NCBI GenBank assembly: GCA_022494885.1
Contig: JAGVSM010004869.1
Location: 62,001 to 126,000, forward strand
From: Micrasema longulum
Lineage: Eukaryota; Arthropoda; Insecta; Trichoptera; Brachycentridae
Reading direction: 5' to 3'
Length of the DNA: 64,000 nucleotides
Shown: positions 11,700 to 23,059 of the stretch, piece by piece
Numbering within the stretch: the stretch's first letter is position 1
Layout: each line of letters begins with the position of its first letter
The notes under the pieces: model-generated
Told to the model about the DNA's origin: nothing
Seen by the model: the letters and a program-made list of their open reading frames with translations, nothing else
Databases searched by the model: none
Translations under genes and position numbers: made by a program

Positions 11700-12440
11700 G
11701 TCTTTTTGCAAAAGTCAAACTTTACGCTACTTACCGGAAGTGATGCATTCTGTGTAAGAATCCGTTTTTCAACAATGTCTCGAATGTCAGTTAATTTTTT
11801 TTGAACATTACTAAAAATCCGTTTAAAGTATGTTTACATGTAGAAATTAAGAAATCGTTATTAAAATACAAACTTTTTTAATTTACAAAAAAAGCTTCTA
11901 CAATTTTTTTTTAAATATGAATTTCAGTCGAATGCAACCCTAGAAAATCGATGAAAACACATAAATGCTTCTAACTTTTTTTCTACGCAATATATTGAAT
12001 ATGTTATTGTTTGTAAACCCTGAGTACGTGAACTAGAAACTTTTGCAAAAAACCGCACGTAAATCTGTTAAGCCATTTTCGAGTTTTTGCAAGATGTGTC
12101 TCGTGTTGTGACACGGCGATTCATTTGTATATATATAGATAGATAGATGAAAAAGATAGATAGATAGGTATGCCATGTATTTTCATTGATGTTTTTGTTA
12201 AATGAAGGGAATACGGTGACATTAACTGTAAAAGTTTTATACATATATTCGCCCCAACTCAACACAGGACTTTGGTTCCATGGAGTTGAGACTTGCGTCT
12301 CAATAAAAAATGTTAAATGTGAATAAAATAAATAAAGAATTATGAATTGAAATAGAAAAAATATTTTATTAAATAAGTATAAATCGTAAGGGTTTACAAA
12401 TTAATTTACAATAAAAAAAACAAATTCAGCCTATTTTTTA
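11700..12440. other. AT-rich stretch with a GATA microsatellite
   Basis: A GATA-rich simple repeat lies at about 12134-12172. The segment 12250-12320 (CCCCAACTCAACA..CCATGGAGTTGAGACTT) resembles 52320-52380 and is probably the 3' part of an old retroposon. Nothing else is seen. Confidence 0.5.
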
Positions 12441-12637
12441 TTTAAAAATAATATATTTGCGTTCTTATAATTTGCCCAAATATTTAATTTTGAGGGCCAT
12501 TTTCAACGAGTTGTAAATAACTCACTATTAGAAAATGGGAATTGAGTTGGGGTAGAGTGGGATTCGAGCCACAGACCTTTGGACTGTGAGTCCGAGACAC
12601 TAGCCACAGGACCACAACCCAATTCAATTTAGATCAA
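12441..12637 (-). repeat. tRNA-derived SINE, family 2, copy 1
   Basis: On the minus strand it has a tRNA-like head (GTGGCTAGTGTCTCGGACTC, then B-box-like GGCTCGAATCC), a body containing AACTCGTTGAAAATGGCCCT and an AT-rich end. A second copy in the same orientation is at 27635-27815. The head has no closed acceptor stem, so it is a SINE and not a tRNA gene. Confidence 0.65.
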
Positions 12638-12659
12638 CTGTCACGTGAAGGTAATGTGA

Positions 12660-12869
12660 TTATTACGCTTCGTCCAGGAATATGTATTAATATTTTACGT
12701 CCACTCTCCAACAAATCAAACCCAGAGCCTCGGGAATGGTAGGCGATTGCGCCAACCACCACACACCGCGGCGGACTTATCTCTAGTTGATTTCCTTATT
12801 TAGGATTTTTACTTAAGAGCAGCCATCGAGTCAAAAACACTCGTTCAGAGTTCTAGTTATATTTTACAT
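12660..12869 (-). repeat. SINE-V, 5'-extended form, truncated
   Basis: On the minus strand the order is: extension (ACGAGTGTTTTTGACTCGAT, TAAAAATCCTAAATAAGG), tRNA-Val-like head (GCCGCGGTGTGTGGTGGTTG, GGGTTTGATTTG), then a little of the body. This is the long form of the SINE that also occurs without the extension at 18062, 38045 and 59200. Confidence 0.55.
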
Positions 12870-13593
12870 ATAAAAATGAATTTAAACTTATAATATAAGA
12901 AATCAAGCACAGATTTGAGTCAACTAAACACTTTATTTTATTTTTACAAATATAAAAACTAAAAATTTCGTGACAATTGTTTCGCCTTGTTAGGGCATTT
13001 TTAAACGAATGTGAAGATTAGATGGTTCAATTGTCCTTAAATTGTTATATAATTCATGGTACTTAAGTAAAAATTAAAATAATCGTTTGAACTATAGCAT
13101 GTTCATTACTCATAATTGTGGGAAAAACCAATAGTTAAGGGGAAGGCTAAGTGTTTAATAGGTAATGGGGAATTTAGGTATTTATATTTGAATTTAGGGA
13201 AAACAAAGTAAGTGTTTCTTGATAAACATGTAGTATTGTGAAATAATTAATGAAGCTTTATAGTTTTATATCTAGAGATAATTGTTGTGGAATTTGTATT
13301 AATAATATTATAATAGGTTGGTGTTTTTTTATATATTTTAATACATGATTGAAATATTTAGAAGAAATTAATATATTTTTTTATATTTTAAAGAGTTTCT
13401 TGAAATATAAATGCAACTGTAAAATAATTAATCTTTTATGCCCAAAGCGAAACAATTGTCACGAAATTTTCGTTTTTATATTTGTAAAAATCAATGAAGT
13501 GTTCAGTAGACTAAAATCAGTGTTTGATTTTCTATATTATAAGTTTTAATATGGAGTTCTACATAATAAACACCGAATCAATTAATAAAAATG
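12870..13593. mobile_element. Foldback family 2, copy 2
   Basis: Left arm sequence from 12879 matches copy 1 (ACTTTATTTTATTTTTACAA, GGCATTTTTAAACGAATGTG, TTTAATAGGTAATGGGG). The inverted right end (13450-13584) includes ACAATTGTCACGAAATTTTC and GGAGTTCTACATAATAAACA. The middle (13210-13440) differs from copy 1. Here the left terminus is cut and the right is intact, the mirror of copy 1. A 9-bp direct repeat, ATAAAAATG (12870-12878 and 13585-13593), flanks it. Confidence 0.7.
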
Positions 13594-14130
13594 TATTCTT
13601 TATCGGACAGAACACAAAATAAAGTCGATAAGATCGCGTAAATTGTGAAAAATAATTAGCGTTCTACGAAGGTTGGGTAGCTTTATTCCTTTTCGGGTCA
13701 AAATGATAAACAAAATAACAACATCAATTTCAAATGTCATTACAAACATTACTAACTTTCAGTGATGATTTATTCACGGCCAGCATAATATAAGGGCTCA
13801 TTTATTTCAACGGAAATATAATTCTGTTTATTCCACATTATTTTATTTTACTGTCGAGGGGAGCGAAGCTTTGCGTCGGTCACGCTATTATTAATCGTAA
13901 ACCAAACCAAATGAACGCTATTCGGAACAAAGAATGCTTCGGCCGAATAACGCGGACGGGTAACTGTTCCAGAATTTTGTATATATATGTAAATCGCAGG
14001 AGTCAAAATATAACTTAGAATAACAATGCCGATACAGGAATCGATAACGGAAACCGGGGCACTATTCGTGCTTCGTTAGTGCTCCTATTATTTTAGTAAA
14101 AAAAACGAATAAAACTCGTAAAATGAACTC
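13594..14130. other. Non-coding stretch
   Basis: Moderately GC-richer around 13855-13975 with no open frame or repeat partner noticed. Confidence 0.4.
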
Positions 14131-14134
14131 ATTC

Positions 14135-14205
14135 CAACAGAAATGCAGAACAATTTCGAGAAGGAAATATGAAAGTCTAGGCATTTACGGGGCTAGGGGA
14201 GACCG
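14135..14205 (+). mobile_element. Foldback family 1 remnant
   Basis: AACAGAAATGCAGAACAA and GAAAGTCTAGGCATTTACGG match the family 1 arm; the ends are missing. Confidence 0.5.
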
Positions 14206-14289
14206 AGGAGGGTTGAAACAGTTTTTACATTACCTGATATATCTCAACCTCAATTAACTTTTTATTTTGACGTAGCTAATTTTATACAC

Positions 14290-15230
14290 TATTTAATTTA
14301 TTTGTTTATTTATATATACGCCCAATGAGCATTTTTATGGACACATTTATACAAAGAAAACTATTATAAAAATGTAGAAAGACTCAATGGTTTATAGTAG
14401 ACTTTGTGGGAGTGGAAGCGGGAGAGAGGTGTTTATAATTGAATTCGACTCAGTGATCGTTAAAAAGAAGACAACTTGCTATCAAAGAAATCAAGACAGG
14501 TATGTTTGTTGGCAGACCTAAGAATTCTGTGCATAGGGGAATAAAAACTAAAGTTAGTTCTATATCGGTATGAAAGACTAAGTTTTGTCTGAGGTTTCTA
14601 GTTGGGATATTTAATTTTATTGAGCTCAGTAGTTCAGGCGCATCAAAGAGTGAGTTGAAAATTTTAAATAAAACTATAAAATCGGATTTATTTTGACGGT
14701 CTTGAAGAAAATATTTATTTAAGGTAGTTTTTAACTCATGATACGTAAATAGGCCTCTGGATAAGCCCAACCTCTAGCCTATCGTTCTCAAAAATTGATG
14801 TTAAACTGATTCAATATTTTTGATGTGAAAATCATAATATAGAGACCAGATAAGAGAGGAATGCTCGGTGCGGGCGAACTAGGGAACAGAAGAGAGTTTT
14901 AAGGGTATTGATATTTTTGAAGTCAGCTGTGCTTCTGTTAATAAACCCAAGAAGTTTTAAGGATTTATTGATAACATGTTCAATATGAATTGTAAAAGAA
15001 AGTTTAGTGTCAAGTATAACACCTTAGACATAGATGATAATATTCCATCGTTCAGTCGTATATGATTGAATTTTCAAGACGAAAAAATCTCATAACCTTG
15101 CACTTACTTAAGTTGAGATGTAAATTATTGGATGAGCACCAGGTGCTAAAAGACAATTAGTCAGATTGTAATAGTGAACAATCGAAAGGGCTGTCAATCT
15201 GTCTAAACAAAATAACAGGAAATATCATCG
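14290..15230 (-). pseudogene. Non-LTR family D copy, decayed
   Basis: On the minus strand, from about 15200: SNNLHLNLSKCKVM (the region after the RT catalytic core), then LFCSLVRP, a SIL/ESV..HQ region, SRGLFTYHELKTTLNK, RQNKSDFIVLFKIFNSL, and after a shift NFSFYSPMHRILRSANKH near the end. An open frame of 106 residues survives at 14450-14770. The tail near 14290-14310 is TTTATTTATTTG-like on the plus strand, that is an AAATA-type 3' end. It lacks the RT catalytic motifs and has many breaks. Confidence 0.6.
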
Positions 15231-15599
15231 GAGTCAATAAGACAATCGGTTGAAACTTAAAAAACTCCCTGCGTTACAACTCTCCTAGTACCGGTGTAAG
15301 TTGAAACAGAGGTCAAGATAAATTGTAACAGTGGGGTGTTTGGGAATTATAATTATATTTAAAAAAAATAGAATGTTTAAAAATAAGAACATTTATATTG
15401 AAAAACACCCGTGAAACACATTTAACTCCTGTAATCAACTGTAATTAAGTTCATAAATAAAAAAATATTAATTAGGCTTTATCGTGCAGTAATCATAAAT
15501 GATAGCAACAAAGTATTTCGTACATATTGATTATGCATTCTGAAACAAAAACAATTAACAATTCAGTGTTTAAATTCACATCACAAAATATTTGAGTTG

Positions 15600-16060
15600 T
15601 AAAATAAATATAAGAGGAAAGTTGATAAAAAAATGATATTCAATATATTACAAAATAAACATAAGATTTCAAGCTTAACCATGCCAATCTATCTTCATCC
15701 CACACTGTTTTATCTATCCCAAAAAATTCCAAGTAATATGACAAATTTACTAAACTACACATTCTGGACATTGGGCCATAAAAACAAAAGTTGCTTTTAG
15801 AAGATTTGATAAAAAGCAAATTTAAATTTCTGGAGACGTGGTTGGGAACGTGAAAATAAATTAGTTGCAACAGAGATAGGACATCACTTATAGCATTAAG
15901 TATTTCGAAAACGCATATAATATCCATCTCAGTTCTACGTTTTTTCAATGAAGACAGATTAAGAGATTGCTATATTTCAAAATAGAAATAATTACCCTTT
16001 TGCAATCCAAGCAACCATCCATTTATGGTTATAGAGGCGTATTGTTCATAGATTTACCTT
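15600..16060 (-). pseudogene. Non-LTR family D fragment
   Basis: The minus-strand frame 15948-15640 (102 residues) reads KKRRTEMDIICVFEILNA, then IYFHVPNHVSRNLNLLFI, then NFCFYGPMSRMCSLVNLS. The last motif is the family D signature (MSRMCRLVN type). Upstream to 16060 further RT-like sequence continues with breaks. This is the 3' end of an old insertion. Confidence 0.65.
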
Positions 16061-16469
16061 TTTTTATTTTTAAAAAATTTATTTTGAATCTTGAAATACG
16101 ACACACATAAACATATTCTCACGTGTGCTCTAATAATAACAATGTACAATTCATAAGTATTATTATAAAAAATGACAATAGATTCTTAAATCTTGTGGCG
16201 GGCAACACCAATAGCCGTAAAGTTGGCGGGCTGAATCCTACTTTGGTCCGCGACGCGTAGTTCACTGCGACTTCAGTCCACACGATTCTACATAACACCG
16301 CAAATCGAAAGAATCCAGTACAATTTATTTCGACTGTTCGTGTCGCCTGGCCGCGAGTTCTTCATCAGTGTTTGCTATTGTAAATTCCTTCTGTACGAAA
16401 TAAAGGAAGTAACCAGTGTGTAATTTTACTTAATAAATAACTACAATGGAACAACGGCCGTCTTATGCT
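16061..16469. other. Unassigned segment with balanced base composition
   Basis: Positions 16200-16400 are clearly GC-richer than the flanks (TGGTCCGCGACGCGTAG, GTCGCCTGGCCGCGAG) but contain no supported frame or repeat partner. Confidence 0.35.
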
Positions 16470-17002
16470 TAGATCAGCTACAAAAGGTCCATAACCTTTT
16501 GCCAGAATCGTGGAGAGACGGGAGTGTTGTCAAGTTACGGAAGGTGTTGACCTCGCTCTTTCATGACATTGGTCGTAGGGAGTCAGAAAAGTTGATGCAT
16601 GCCACGGATTGGAAAACCTTACTGGATGTCAAAAATAAAATATAAAAAATAAGGAATAATTGAAAAAAAAATTATTTATAGATGACAACCATGAAGTTTC
16701 GCATAAATAAATTGTCTATGTTTTTATGAATGTATGTATGTGTATGCGCATGAGTGTATGTACGTGTGTGTGTATGTACATGTGTATATATATGTGTGTA
16801 TATATGTGTATGTCTGTATGTATATGAATCAAAATGTGTATCCGAATAAGTTTATATTTTGTTTGTCTGTGCTCTATATTAATTTGTTAACTATTACAAT
16901 ATATTAAAATGTAATTGCCTAGCTTAGAACGGGGTATGTACCCTTGTTAGCTGGGCAAAGTGAACATGGAATTGTATTTTGAGTGTGAATAAATAAATAA
17001 AT
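16470..17002 (+). mobile_element. Non-LTR family E 3' end
   Basis: The last coding part reads LLPESWRDGSVVKLRKVLTS, FHDIGRRESEKLMHATDW and KTLLDVKNKI before a stop. A 3' untranslated part contains a TATG/TG simple repeat (16720-16830) and ends in AATAAATAAATAAAT (about 16988). A reverse copy with the same layout is at 52482-53050. I do not recognise the clade; the sequence fits the C-terminus and tail of a non-LTR retrotransposon. Confidence 0.6.
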
Positions 17003-17034
17003 CTACGTCGAAAGAAAAAGTTATTATATCTCTA

Positions 17035-17300
17035 CACAAACAGCGCACTTAATTCGGCGAACGCGCATTTGCGGTCGCAGGCCCTACGGCATGGAATGCT
17101 CTCCCAGCAGAGGTCCGAAACTGTGAGAGTGAAGTGATGTTTCGGAAGAAACTTAAAACCCACTTAGAATTCTTAGCACGTGGTGACAAAGTACATTATT
17201 GTTCTTAAAGTAAAAAGTTAAAATTAAATTTATATCACTTTGTAAAGCACTCTTGAAGTATTATATTACGAAAATGGCGCTGTATAAGTTATCCATAGTA
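17035..17300 (+). pseudogene. Non-LTR C-terminal fragment (AVAGPTAWNALP type), copy 1
   Basis: The frame reads RTFGERAFAVAGPTAWNALP, then AEVRNCESEVMFRKKLKTHL, then a stop near 17207. This matches the conserved C-terminal end of many CR1/RTE-related arthropod proteins (S-F-VAGP--WN-LP..L....FK..LK..L). Everything upstream is missing. A second, more decayed copy follows at 17455. Confidence 0.65.
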
Positions 17301-17454
17301 ATAATAACATCTTTCTTATTATAATCACAAATCAGCTCCCGCACATTCACCCTATAATAGGATGGAAATAATGGTTTACATCAAATTTACATTCTTTATT
17401 AGTTTTACAGAATAACATCGCTCAGATTCCTAAAATACCTTGAATTAATGCATC

Positions 17455-17730
17455 TATTTAATTTGGCGCACTGAATTCGGTGGCCGCGCATTTGCGGTCG
17501 CTGGCCCTGTGGCAAGAAATGTTCTCCCAGCAGAAGCGCGAAACTGTGAGATTTTGCGATGTTTCAGAAAAAAACTTAAGACACAAATGTTCTCTGAATC
17601 GTTTAAATAAATCCGCAAAGTATTTTATTTGACTTAAATGATAAATTTTAAGTTACATTAAAATTCATGTTTATGAATCAGTTTTAAAAGCACCCCGAGG
17701 TATTATATAACGAAATTGGCGTGATTTACG
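17455..17730 (+). pseudogene. Same non-LTR C-terminal fragment, copy 2
   Basis: FGGRAFAVAGPVARNVLPAE and FRKKLKT can be read after frame corrections. The 3' part (GTATTATATAACGAAATTGG) also matches copy 1 (GTATTATATTACGAAAATGG). Same orientation as copy 1. Confidence 0.6.
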
Positions 17731-17814
17731 AGTTAGTTAACTATGATAATATTAATTAGAGTTTTGTTTGAACAAAATAGAAGAAACTTTTAAAAAGCGT
17801 CTATAATGCAAGTT

Positions 17815-17950
17815 TTTGAGGTTAATTATTTTTTAACAATATTTTAAGTTTCTCCAAACTTTTATAGACAAGAACTGGATTCAACCCCCCTTGAAAATTA
17901 TTAATATTACATATGATAACAGAAATGGAGTATATCCTGACATTGTCTGG
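17815..17950 (+). mobile_element. Foldback family 1 end fragment
   Basis: ACAATATTTTAAGTTTCTCC, then AGACAAGAACTGGATTCAAC, then ATTAATATTACATATGATAA match the family 1 terminal part. Confidence 0.6.
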
Positions 17951-18061
17951 TTTACAGTTATTTATTTACTGACGGCTTTAAAAAAATAAAATGTATTGAT
18001 ATCTAGAGTCATATCTGTATATTTGCGACATTTATTTATTTATTATTAACTGTTTAATTCT

Positions 18062-18326
18062 GTCGACCTCGAGGTTTAGTGGTCAGCGCGTTTGCCTACC
18101 ATGCGAGAGGTCTCGGGTTCGATTCCCGACATGGTTGATTTGAAATATTTATTTGAAAGTGTGTTTTCACACCAAGATATTTCATTGCCCCTGGACTGGT
18201 ACCTGAAGCGTAGGACTGATCATCTTACCTTCATGTAACAAAAAAGATCAAGATACGCTGCAATTGGTTTACCAATACAGTGCCCTATGCACCATTAGGT
18301 GCGGAAAGGGAATGTTGTTGTTGTTT
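18062..18326 (+). repeat. SINE-V, short form, copy 1
   Basis: Box A lies in GTTTAGTGGTCAGCGCGTTT and box B is GGTTCGATTCC within TCTCGGGTTCGATTCCCGAC. By eye the head is closest to tRNA-Val. The body contains CCCCTGGACTGGTACCTGAA and CCAATACAGTGCCCTATGCA. It ends GTGCGGAAAGGGAATGTTG with a short TTG repeat. It would be transcribed by RNA polymerase III and mobilised by a LINE; no protein is encoded. Confidence 0.85.
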
Positions 18327-18399
18327 AAAACTTGAATAAAAGTGATTTCTAAACTAATAATTAATAATATACGAATATACATATTTAAATTTAAAAAAT

Positions 18400-18560
18400 C
18401 ATAACTTCAAAATTCCTTAATTCCACACAAGTCATGGTCAAAATAGATTGGTTTTCAAAGGAATAAAAAAATATTATAATCTTCCCAATGAACAAAAAAC
18501 TAATATATTAATAAATAAATTCAATGTAAAAATAAATGAATTTTTCGAACATGAGTAAAA
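18400..18560 (+). pseudogene. Non-LTR C-terminal remnant
   Basis: With one frame correction it reads FSKGIKKYYNLPNEQK, NILINKFNVKINEFF, a typical last segment of a reverse-transcriptase protein (F..G...YN.LP). Only about 50 codons are visible. Confidence 0.5.
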
Positions 18561-19584
18561 ACAGCATTCTCTTTTAATTAGTATTACTTATTTTTTTTCT
18601 GTTTTTATCTTTATTTCGTTTTTTTTTCTTATGTATATTTTTTTATAGTATAACTTCAAATAACTTAATAACTATAACAGTATAAGTCAATCTCCAAGCT
18701 AGTCTCTTTTTCGAAAAGTCGAATATACGAGTATGTAGGATATGATAACATTTCTCCACAATATCCATATTGATATTGATAATACAATTAATTATCCTAA
18801 ATTTATTTCATATGTTTTTATTGTTATTCGTAGTTTGTGATATTTCCTTATTGTATTACACATAGTTTGACTTAGTTGTACCTTTTTTTAAGTTTTGTAA
18901 ACAGAACATTTTATTGTATTATTTACGCCAATTTTCGACACTAAACGAACGAAAAAAATACATATGACTTGCCGACCATTTTGGGAATCCAGCCTGAGAC
19001 CTCTTGCATATTAAAATATAAGATGGATAAAAACATATAAGAATATTTTATAATTTTAGCACTACTCAAATGATTTCCGTTTTCAAACGCGGTCATAAAC
19101 GCAAAGTTAAAATGGCCACTAAATTTATGTGACTTGGATCTTTAAATATTTTAGGTAAGCAAAAATAGATTTTTCAACTATTCATTTACTGCCTATTTTA
19201 ACTCCTGGAGCCTAGTAACAGGAATTTGGTCAATGTTTTTTCTGTTTCGAAGGTACAAGATATTTTATTATTCTCCATAAAATACTTTGTTTTTTACATT
19301 TCACTAGGCTCACCTTGCAAAAAAGTTTAGTGTCGCATTTAGTTTTTTATACTAGAGAGTCAGAGGACCAACTGAAATTAATTGCAACAGAGATGGAAAA
19401 TGTTTTTGAGAAGGGAATATGGAAGTTTTGTTATCAACAAAGCTAATGATCTATAATTTGCTGGATGTAGTCACTTTACAGGCACAACAAAAACAATTTT
19501 GTATTGTAAAAAAGCGTTTTTTATTGTACATTTATTTAGTTTTTTTATTAATTTGTTTCCAATATGATAAACAATTAGTATATT
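18561..19584. other. AT-rich stretch
   Basis: No gene seen. Positions 19383-19420 (GCAACAGAGATGGAAAATG) resemble the family 1 arm but are too short to delimit. Confidence 0.45.
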
Positions 19585-19990
19585 ACAACAGAGATGCAGA
19601 ACATTTAAGAGAAGGTAATATAAAAGTCCAGGCATCAACAGGGCATCAAATGTTCGGTATTTAGTTAAAATTAGACATGAACATATATTATTTAACAATG
19701 TTTTAAGTAAGTCCAAATGTTAGTAGACAGGCTGAATTTCTTCCCTAGGGAGTTATTTAGTTATAAATTTGCAGCAACAGAGAGGGAAAATATTTTGAGA
19801 AGAGAATATGGAAGTCTAGGCATTTACTGGATTTATGACCTGTCATTGGCTGGTTTAAGTGGCCACTTTACACACTGTGTAACATTTACCTTTCTGCCCA
19901 TATTCGAATATCTATATCCGTTCAATTCTTTCATCTGTTGATGTTTGTGAAGTAAAGGAGCTGAAACCATTATTCACCTACATCCTACAT
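19585..19990 (+). mobile_element. Foldback family 1, two adjoining partial copies
   Basis: A first arm at 19585-19655 (ACAACAGAGATGCAGAACAT, AAAGTCCAGGCATCAACAGG) is followed from about 19687 by a new end (AACAATGTTTTAAGTAAGTC). Arm and internal sequence run to about 19990 (GAAGTCTAGGCATTTACTGG, AAGTGGCCACTTTACACACT, CATCTGTTGATGTTTGTGAA). Open frames here are by chance. Confidence 0.65.
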
Positions 19991-20051
19991 ACTCGTCAAC
20001 GCCGAAAATTTTATTTTTAAAATTAATATACTTCTCCATGAAGCAGCTAGA

Positions 20052-20279
20052 TTTATAAACAAAATTTTGAGTTTGTCCAAATTTTCGAAGACAAGGGCTG
20101 GATTGAACTCCCTGGGTAGCTGTTAATATTAACATAATACAATCAATACCACTTCTATATTACCTTATCTAAATTGTTCTTCATCTTTGCTGTAATATGT
20201 TAATATTAACAGCTCCCCAAGGAGTTGAAACCAGTCTTTGTCTACAAAAATTTGGACAAACACAAAATTAACAATTTAC
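20052..20279. mobile_element. Foldback family 1, short palindromic copy
   Basis: The left end TTTTGAGTTTGTCCAAATTT and CTGGATTGAACTCCCTGGG, and the right end CTCCCCAAGGAGTTGAAACC and TTTGGACAAACACAAAATT, are inverted with most of the middle deleted. Each half contains GTTAATATTAAC, itself a palindrome. Confidence 0.75.
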
Positions 20280-20419
20280 TTAAAAAAAAAAAAAAAAATT
20301 CGTGTGAGAATATATCTACAAAGAAGACTTAATATACAGAAATAATTAACAAAATGTTCACACAGTTTTATAAATTACGTGTTAACTTTATTTTTAATAA
20401 TTTCTCTATTCGCATCCAG

Positions 20420-21560
20420 TTATGAATAGGGCACTGCACTGGCAATCCAATTGTAGCATATTTGAATCATATTTGTAACAAAGAAGGTAAGATGATCAGT
20501 CTCACACTTCAGGCGCTGGTCCATAAACGCAATGTAGAACCGACTTTAAAATAAATGCTTCAAGTCCACCATGCCAAGAATCGAACCTTAAGCATGGTAA
20601 GCGAACGCGCATTATTAGATGGATTTTTCTCTACTTGATTTTCTTTTTCAGGATCTGAAAGTACCCATCAAGTCAAAAACATTCATTCAATTCAATTATA
20701 TTTATTCATATATATGTACATTACAAAATGGAATATCTTTATTTATACATATAGAAATAATTGAGATAAAAAGGTACAATTAGGCATATATAAAAAAAAC
20801 ACATAAGTATTCATAATATCCAGAGAATAATATGTTAAAAAAGTAAGAGAATCTTGTAACGAAAAACTCCCTCAGAGACGTGAAAAATGTCAGTGTCCAA
20901 AGTAATATTGTTCAAAATAGAAATAGCCTTTCCAACAGGTATAACTATTGGCAGGTAAGTCCTGTATATTGGAATGTGAAACAGTCTATGCTGACGCTGT
21001 CTAAGGTAATTCTACGGAACATAAAAGCTAATGCTCTGCATAATTTCTGCATTTCATACACATTATATCTGGTCTTTAAACTGCTGTAACCGAGCGTACC
21101 CTGGAGGACCTCAGTGGGATAAAGCCATGGATAATATCTGCACTTCCTCATGTAGAGAAACTGAAGAAATTTCTTCTGAACCCTCTCCACCATACTTCGC
21201 ACCAACGAGTTATAAAGAATTCTCAGTACTCGTGTACTACCAAAACCCTGGCAGTACGCAAGACGAATCCTAACATCTTCAATGAACTACTACAAACTGT
21301 TTCGATCTGATCATGAAATGTCAGGGAACTCACAAAAGTGATGCCTAGATCTTTAACCTTCGCAAATCTGAGTCATTAATTCTATAGCGGAAGAAAAGCT
21401 TTTGTGGGCCCTGGTGAAAGACACAACCGAGCATTCTGAAATATTAAACAATAATTTATTTCGTCTTCCCCATTTAGAAACGTTTATTATATCTGCCTGG
21501 AGAGTACAAAAATCATCCGGGGTTCTGGTTCTTTTTTTCTGATATAACTGTATTTTTTAT
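20420..21560 (-). repeat. SINE-V, long form, split by a non-LTR insertion
   Basis: The SINE runs on the minus strand from about 21560 to 20420: a small 5' piece near 21515-21560, then after the insertion the extension (GTTTTTGACTTGATGGG, CTGAAAAAGAAAATCAAGT), a tRNA-like head with GGTTCGATTCTTGG, the body (CTGATCATCTTACCTTC) and the end near 20420. The family A element at about 20690-21515 interrupts the extension. This copy shows that extension, head and body form one unit. Confidence 0.55.
20690..21515 (-). mobile_element. Non-LTR family A copy inside SINE-V
   Basis: The minus strand gives, from about 21500: LQADIINVSKWGRRNKLLFN, KDLGITFVSSLTFHDQIETV, LKMLGFVLRTARV, then RSMVERVQKKFLQFLY and CRYYPWLYPTEVLQGTLGYS. 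It ends in a tail of ATAAATATAATTGAATTGAA at about 20690. Several stops and shifts make it inactive, and the RT catalytic core is missing. The WG..N and K--DLGI..-LTF segments show it starts further upstream in the protein than the copy at 24924. Confidence 0.7.
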
Positions 21561-22559
21561 ACGCCCGGACACAAAGAGAAGCATTTCAGGAAATGAATTG
21601 ATTCCACAAACAAAGATGTTTTGAGCTTTGAAAATATAAATTTGGCATTTTAATAAGTTCCGTGACCTTTAATTATTATTCATGTATTGTGCCTGTGGGT
21701 GGATTATATAAGCACCTTTATTAATATTATTCCCGCCGTGATTAGACATTAAAAGTTAATGAAATATAATGTAGAAATAAATTTAATCACAAACTTTAAT
21801 AAAGGTAGATAATATCAAACGTCAACATGAAGTAGGGGTTTTCTCCCACCATTTAAAAAAAATTTTTTATTCAAGTTTAGTAGAAAATTTAAAAAAAGCG
21901 AATAAGGAAGTGTAGTGAACTCTCGCCTTCAGCACAGTAGCCTGGCTCCTGAAAAACCTGGGCATGGAGGGCGAGAACTATTTACGGGGACCCGACACAA
22001 TAGATCTCCACAGGTCGCAGTGAAGTTAGGAGCTTTTATAGTACTGATCCCCACTTTACTTCAATCACTTTTACCGTCACCGAAGTATACATATTATTTA
22101 TTAATCCTTATCCCCACCACCAAAAATTCAGCAACATTTTATTGAATATTAACGACCTAATTTTAGTGCATGTTTGGATATGGTGGTGTGTGCTTTTCCT
22201 TTAACTTTGCATGTAATTTGTGTATTTTTTTGTGCTATGTATACCACGGTGACGGTAAAAGTGATAGTGTATTTTAGTATTTGCAAGTTGATCTAGTGAG
22301 TGTCAAGACACTCTAGTAAGTGAAAAGATAATATAAAGAGAGACATTTTCAAAAAAAAAAGTTCACTTTATTTCATTTCTTTTTGTGTATATATAAATAT
22401 GTATTCATTATTTGTACTATAAAACGCACAAAAAATCAAACATGAAATTTTCAGTAATTTATGAGCTGGTATTTTGAAATTGATTTGGCGAAATGAATTA
22501 TCCAATTTAAATCCATTTTGCTTCATCAATTTCTATGGCGTTTTTTATCATTTTCTCGT
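21561..22559. other. Unassigned; contains a GC-richer block and an inverted repeat
   Basis: Positions 21925-22050 are GC-rich without a supported frame. Positions 22056-22089 (TTCAATCACTTTTACCGTCA) are inverted at about 22237-22270 (TGACGGTAAAAGTGATAGTG) with a 150-bp spacer, suggesting the ends of a small DNA element. Confidence 0.4.
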
Positions 22560-23000
22560 TACTAATCGTTTTATTTATTTAATTTAACAATACGCCCAAG
22601 GGGCACTAACAAAAATTACACAGGTGAGTACAAACATAGTAAGTAATTATTTAAAAAATAAACAACGCTTTTTTGTATACACGTATGAACAATAAAAAGC
22701 ATACTGCAAGGCAAAATAAAAGGTGAAACTTTGCATAATAAAAAAGAAAAAAAATATGGATATCAGAAAAGTGTTAGAATTAAAAAGCAAATTGTAAAGA
22801 ATTTAAACAAAAAAAAATATATACGCATAAAAAATGGTATTAACCAATTAATGTTAAAAACAAATAATAAACATAGACTGTGGATGTAGATTCAATAGTA
22901 AGAGCTTGCAATCCGCCTAGGAATTGCTGGATCAACTTTTATCATGATACGTGTTGTCTGGAACTGAAGTTTATACTCGGTCAAAACGAAATGTCGATTA
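22560..23000 (-). repeat. Probable 3' end of an old minus-strand retroposon
   Basis: The left edge TTTATTTATTTAATTTAACA resembles the A-rich tails of other minus-strand copies here (14290, 46630). ACGCCCAAGGGGCAC is similar to ACGCCCAATGAGCA at 14320. No readable frame with known motifs. Confidence 0.35.
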
Positions 23001-23059
23001 TTCGACTCTTGAGTGACATCAGAGCGAATCTTGAACTTTAGAGTTTTATGAGTAAGTGC

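Noticed and set aside
16720..16830. TATG/TG repeat as an independent microsatellite locus
   Set aside because: The same repeat is in the same place of the family E copy at 52482-53050, so it belongs to the element.
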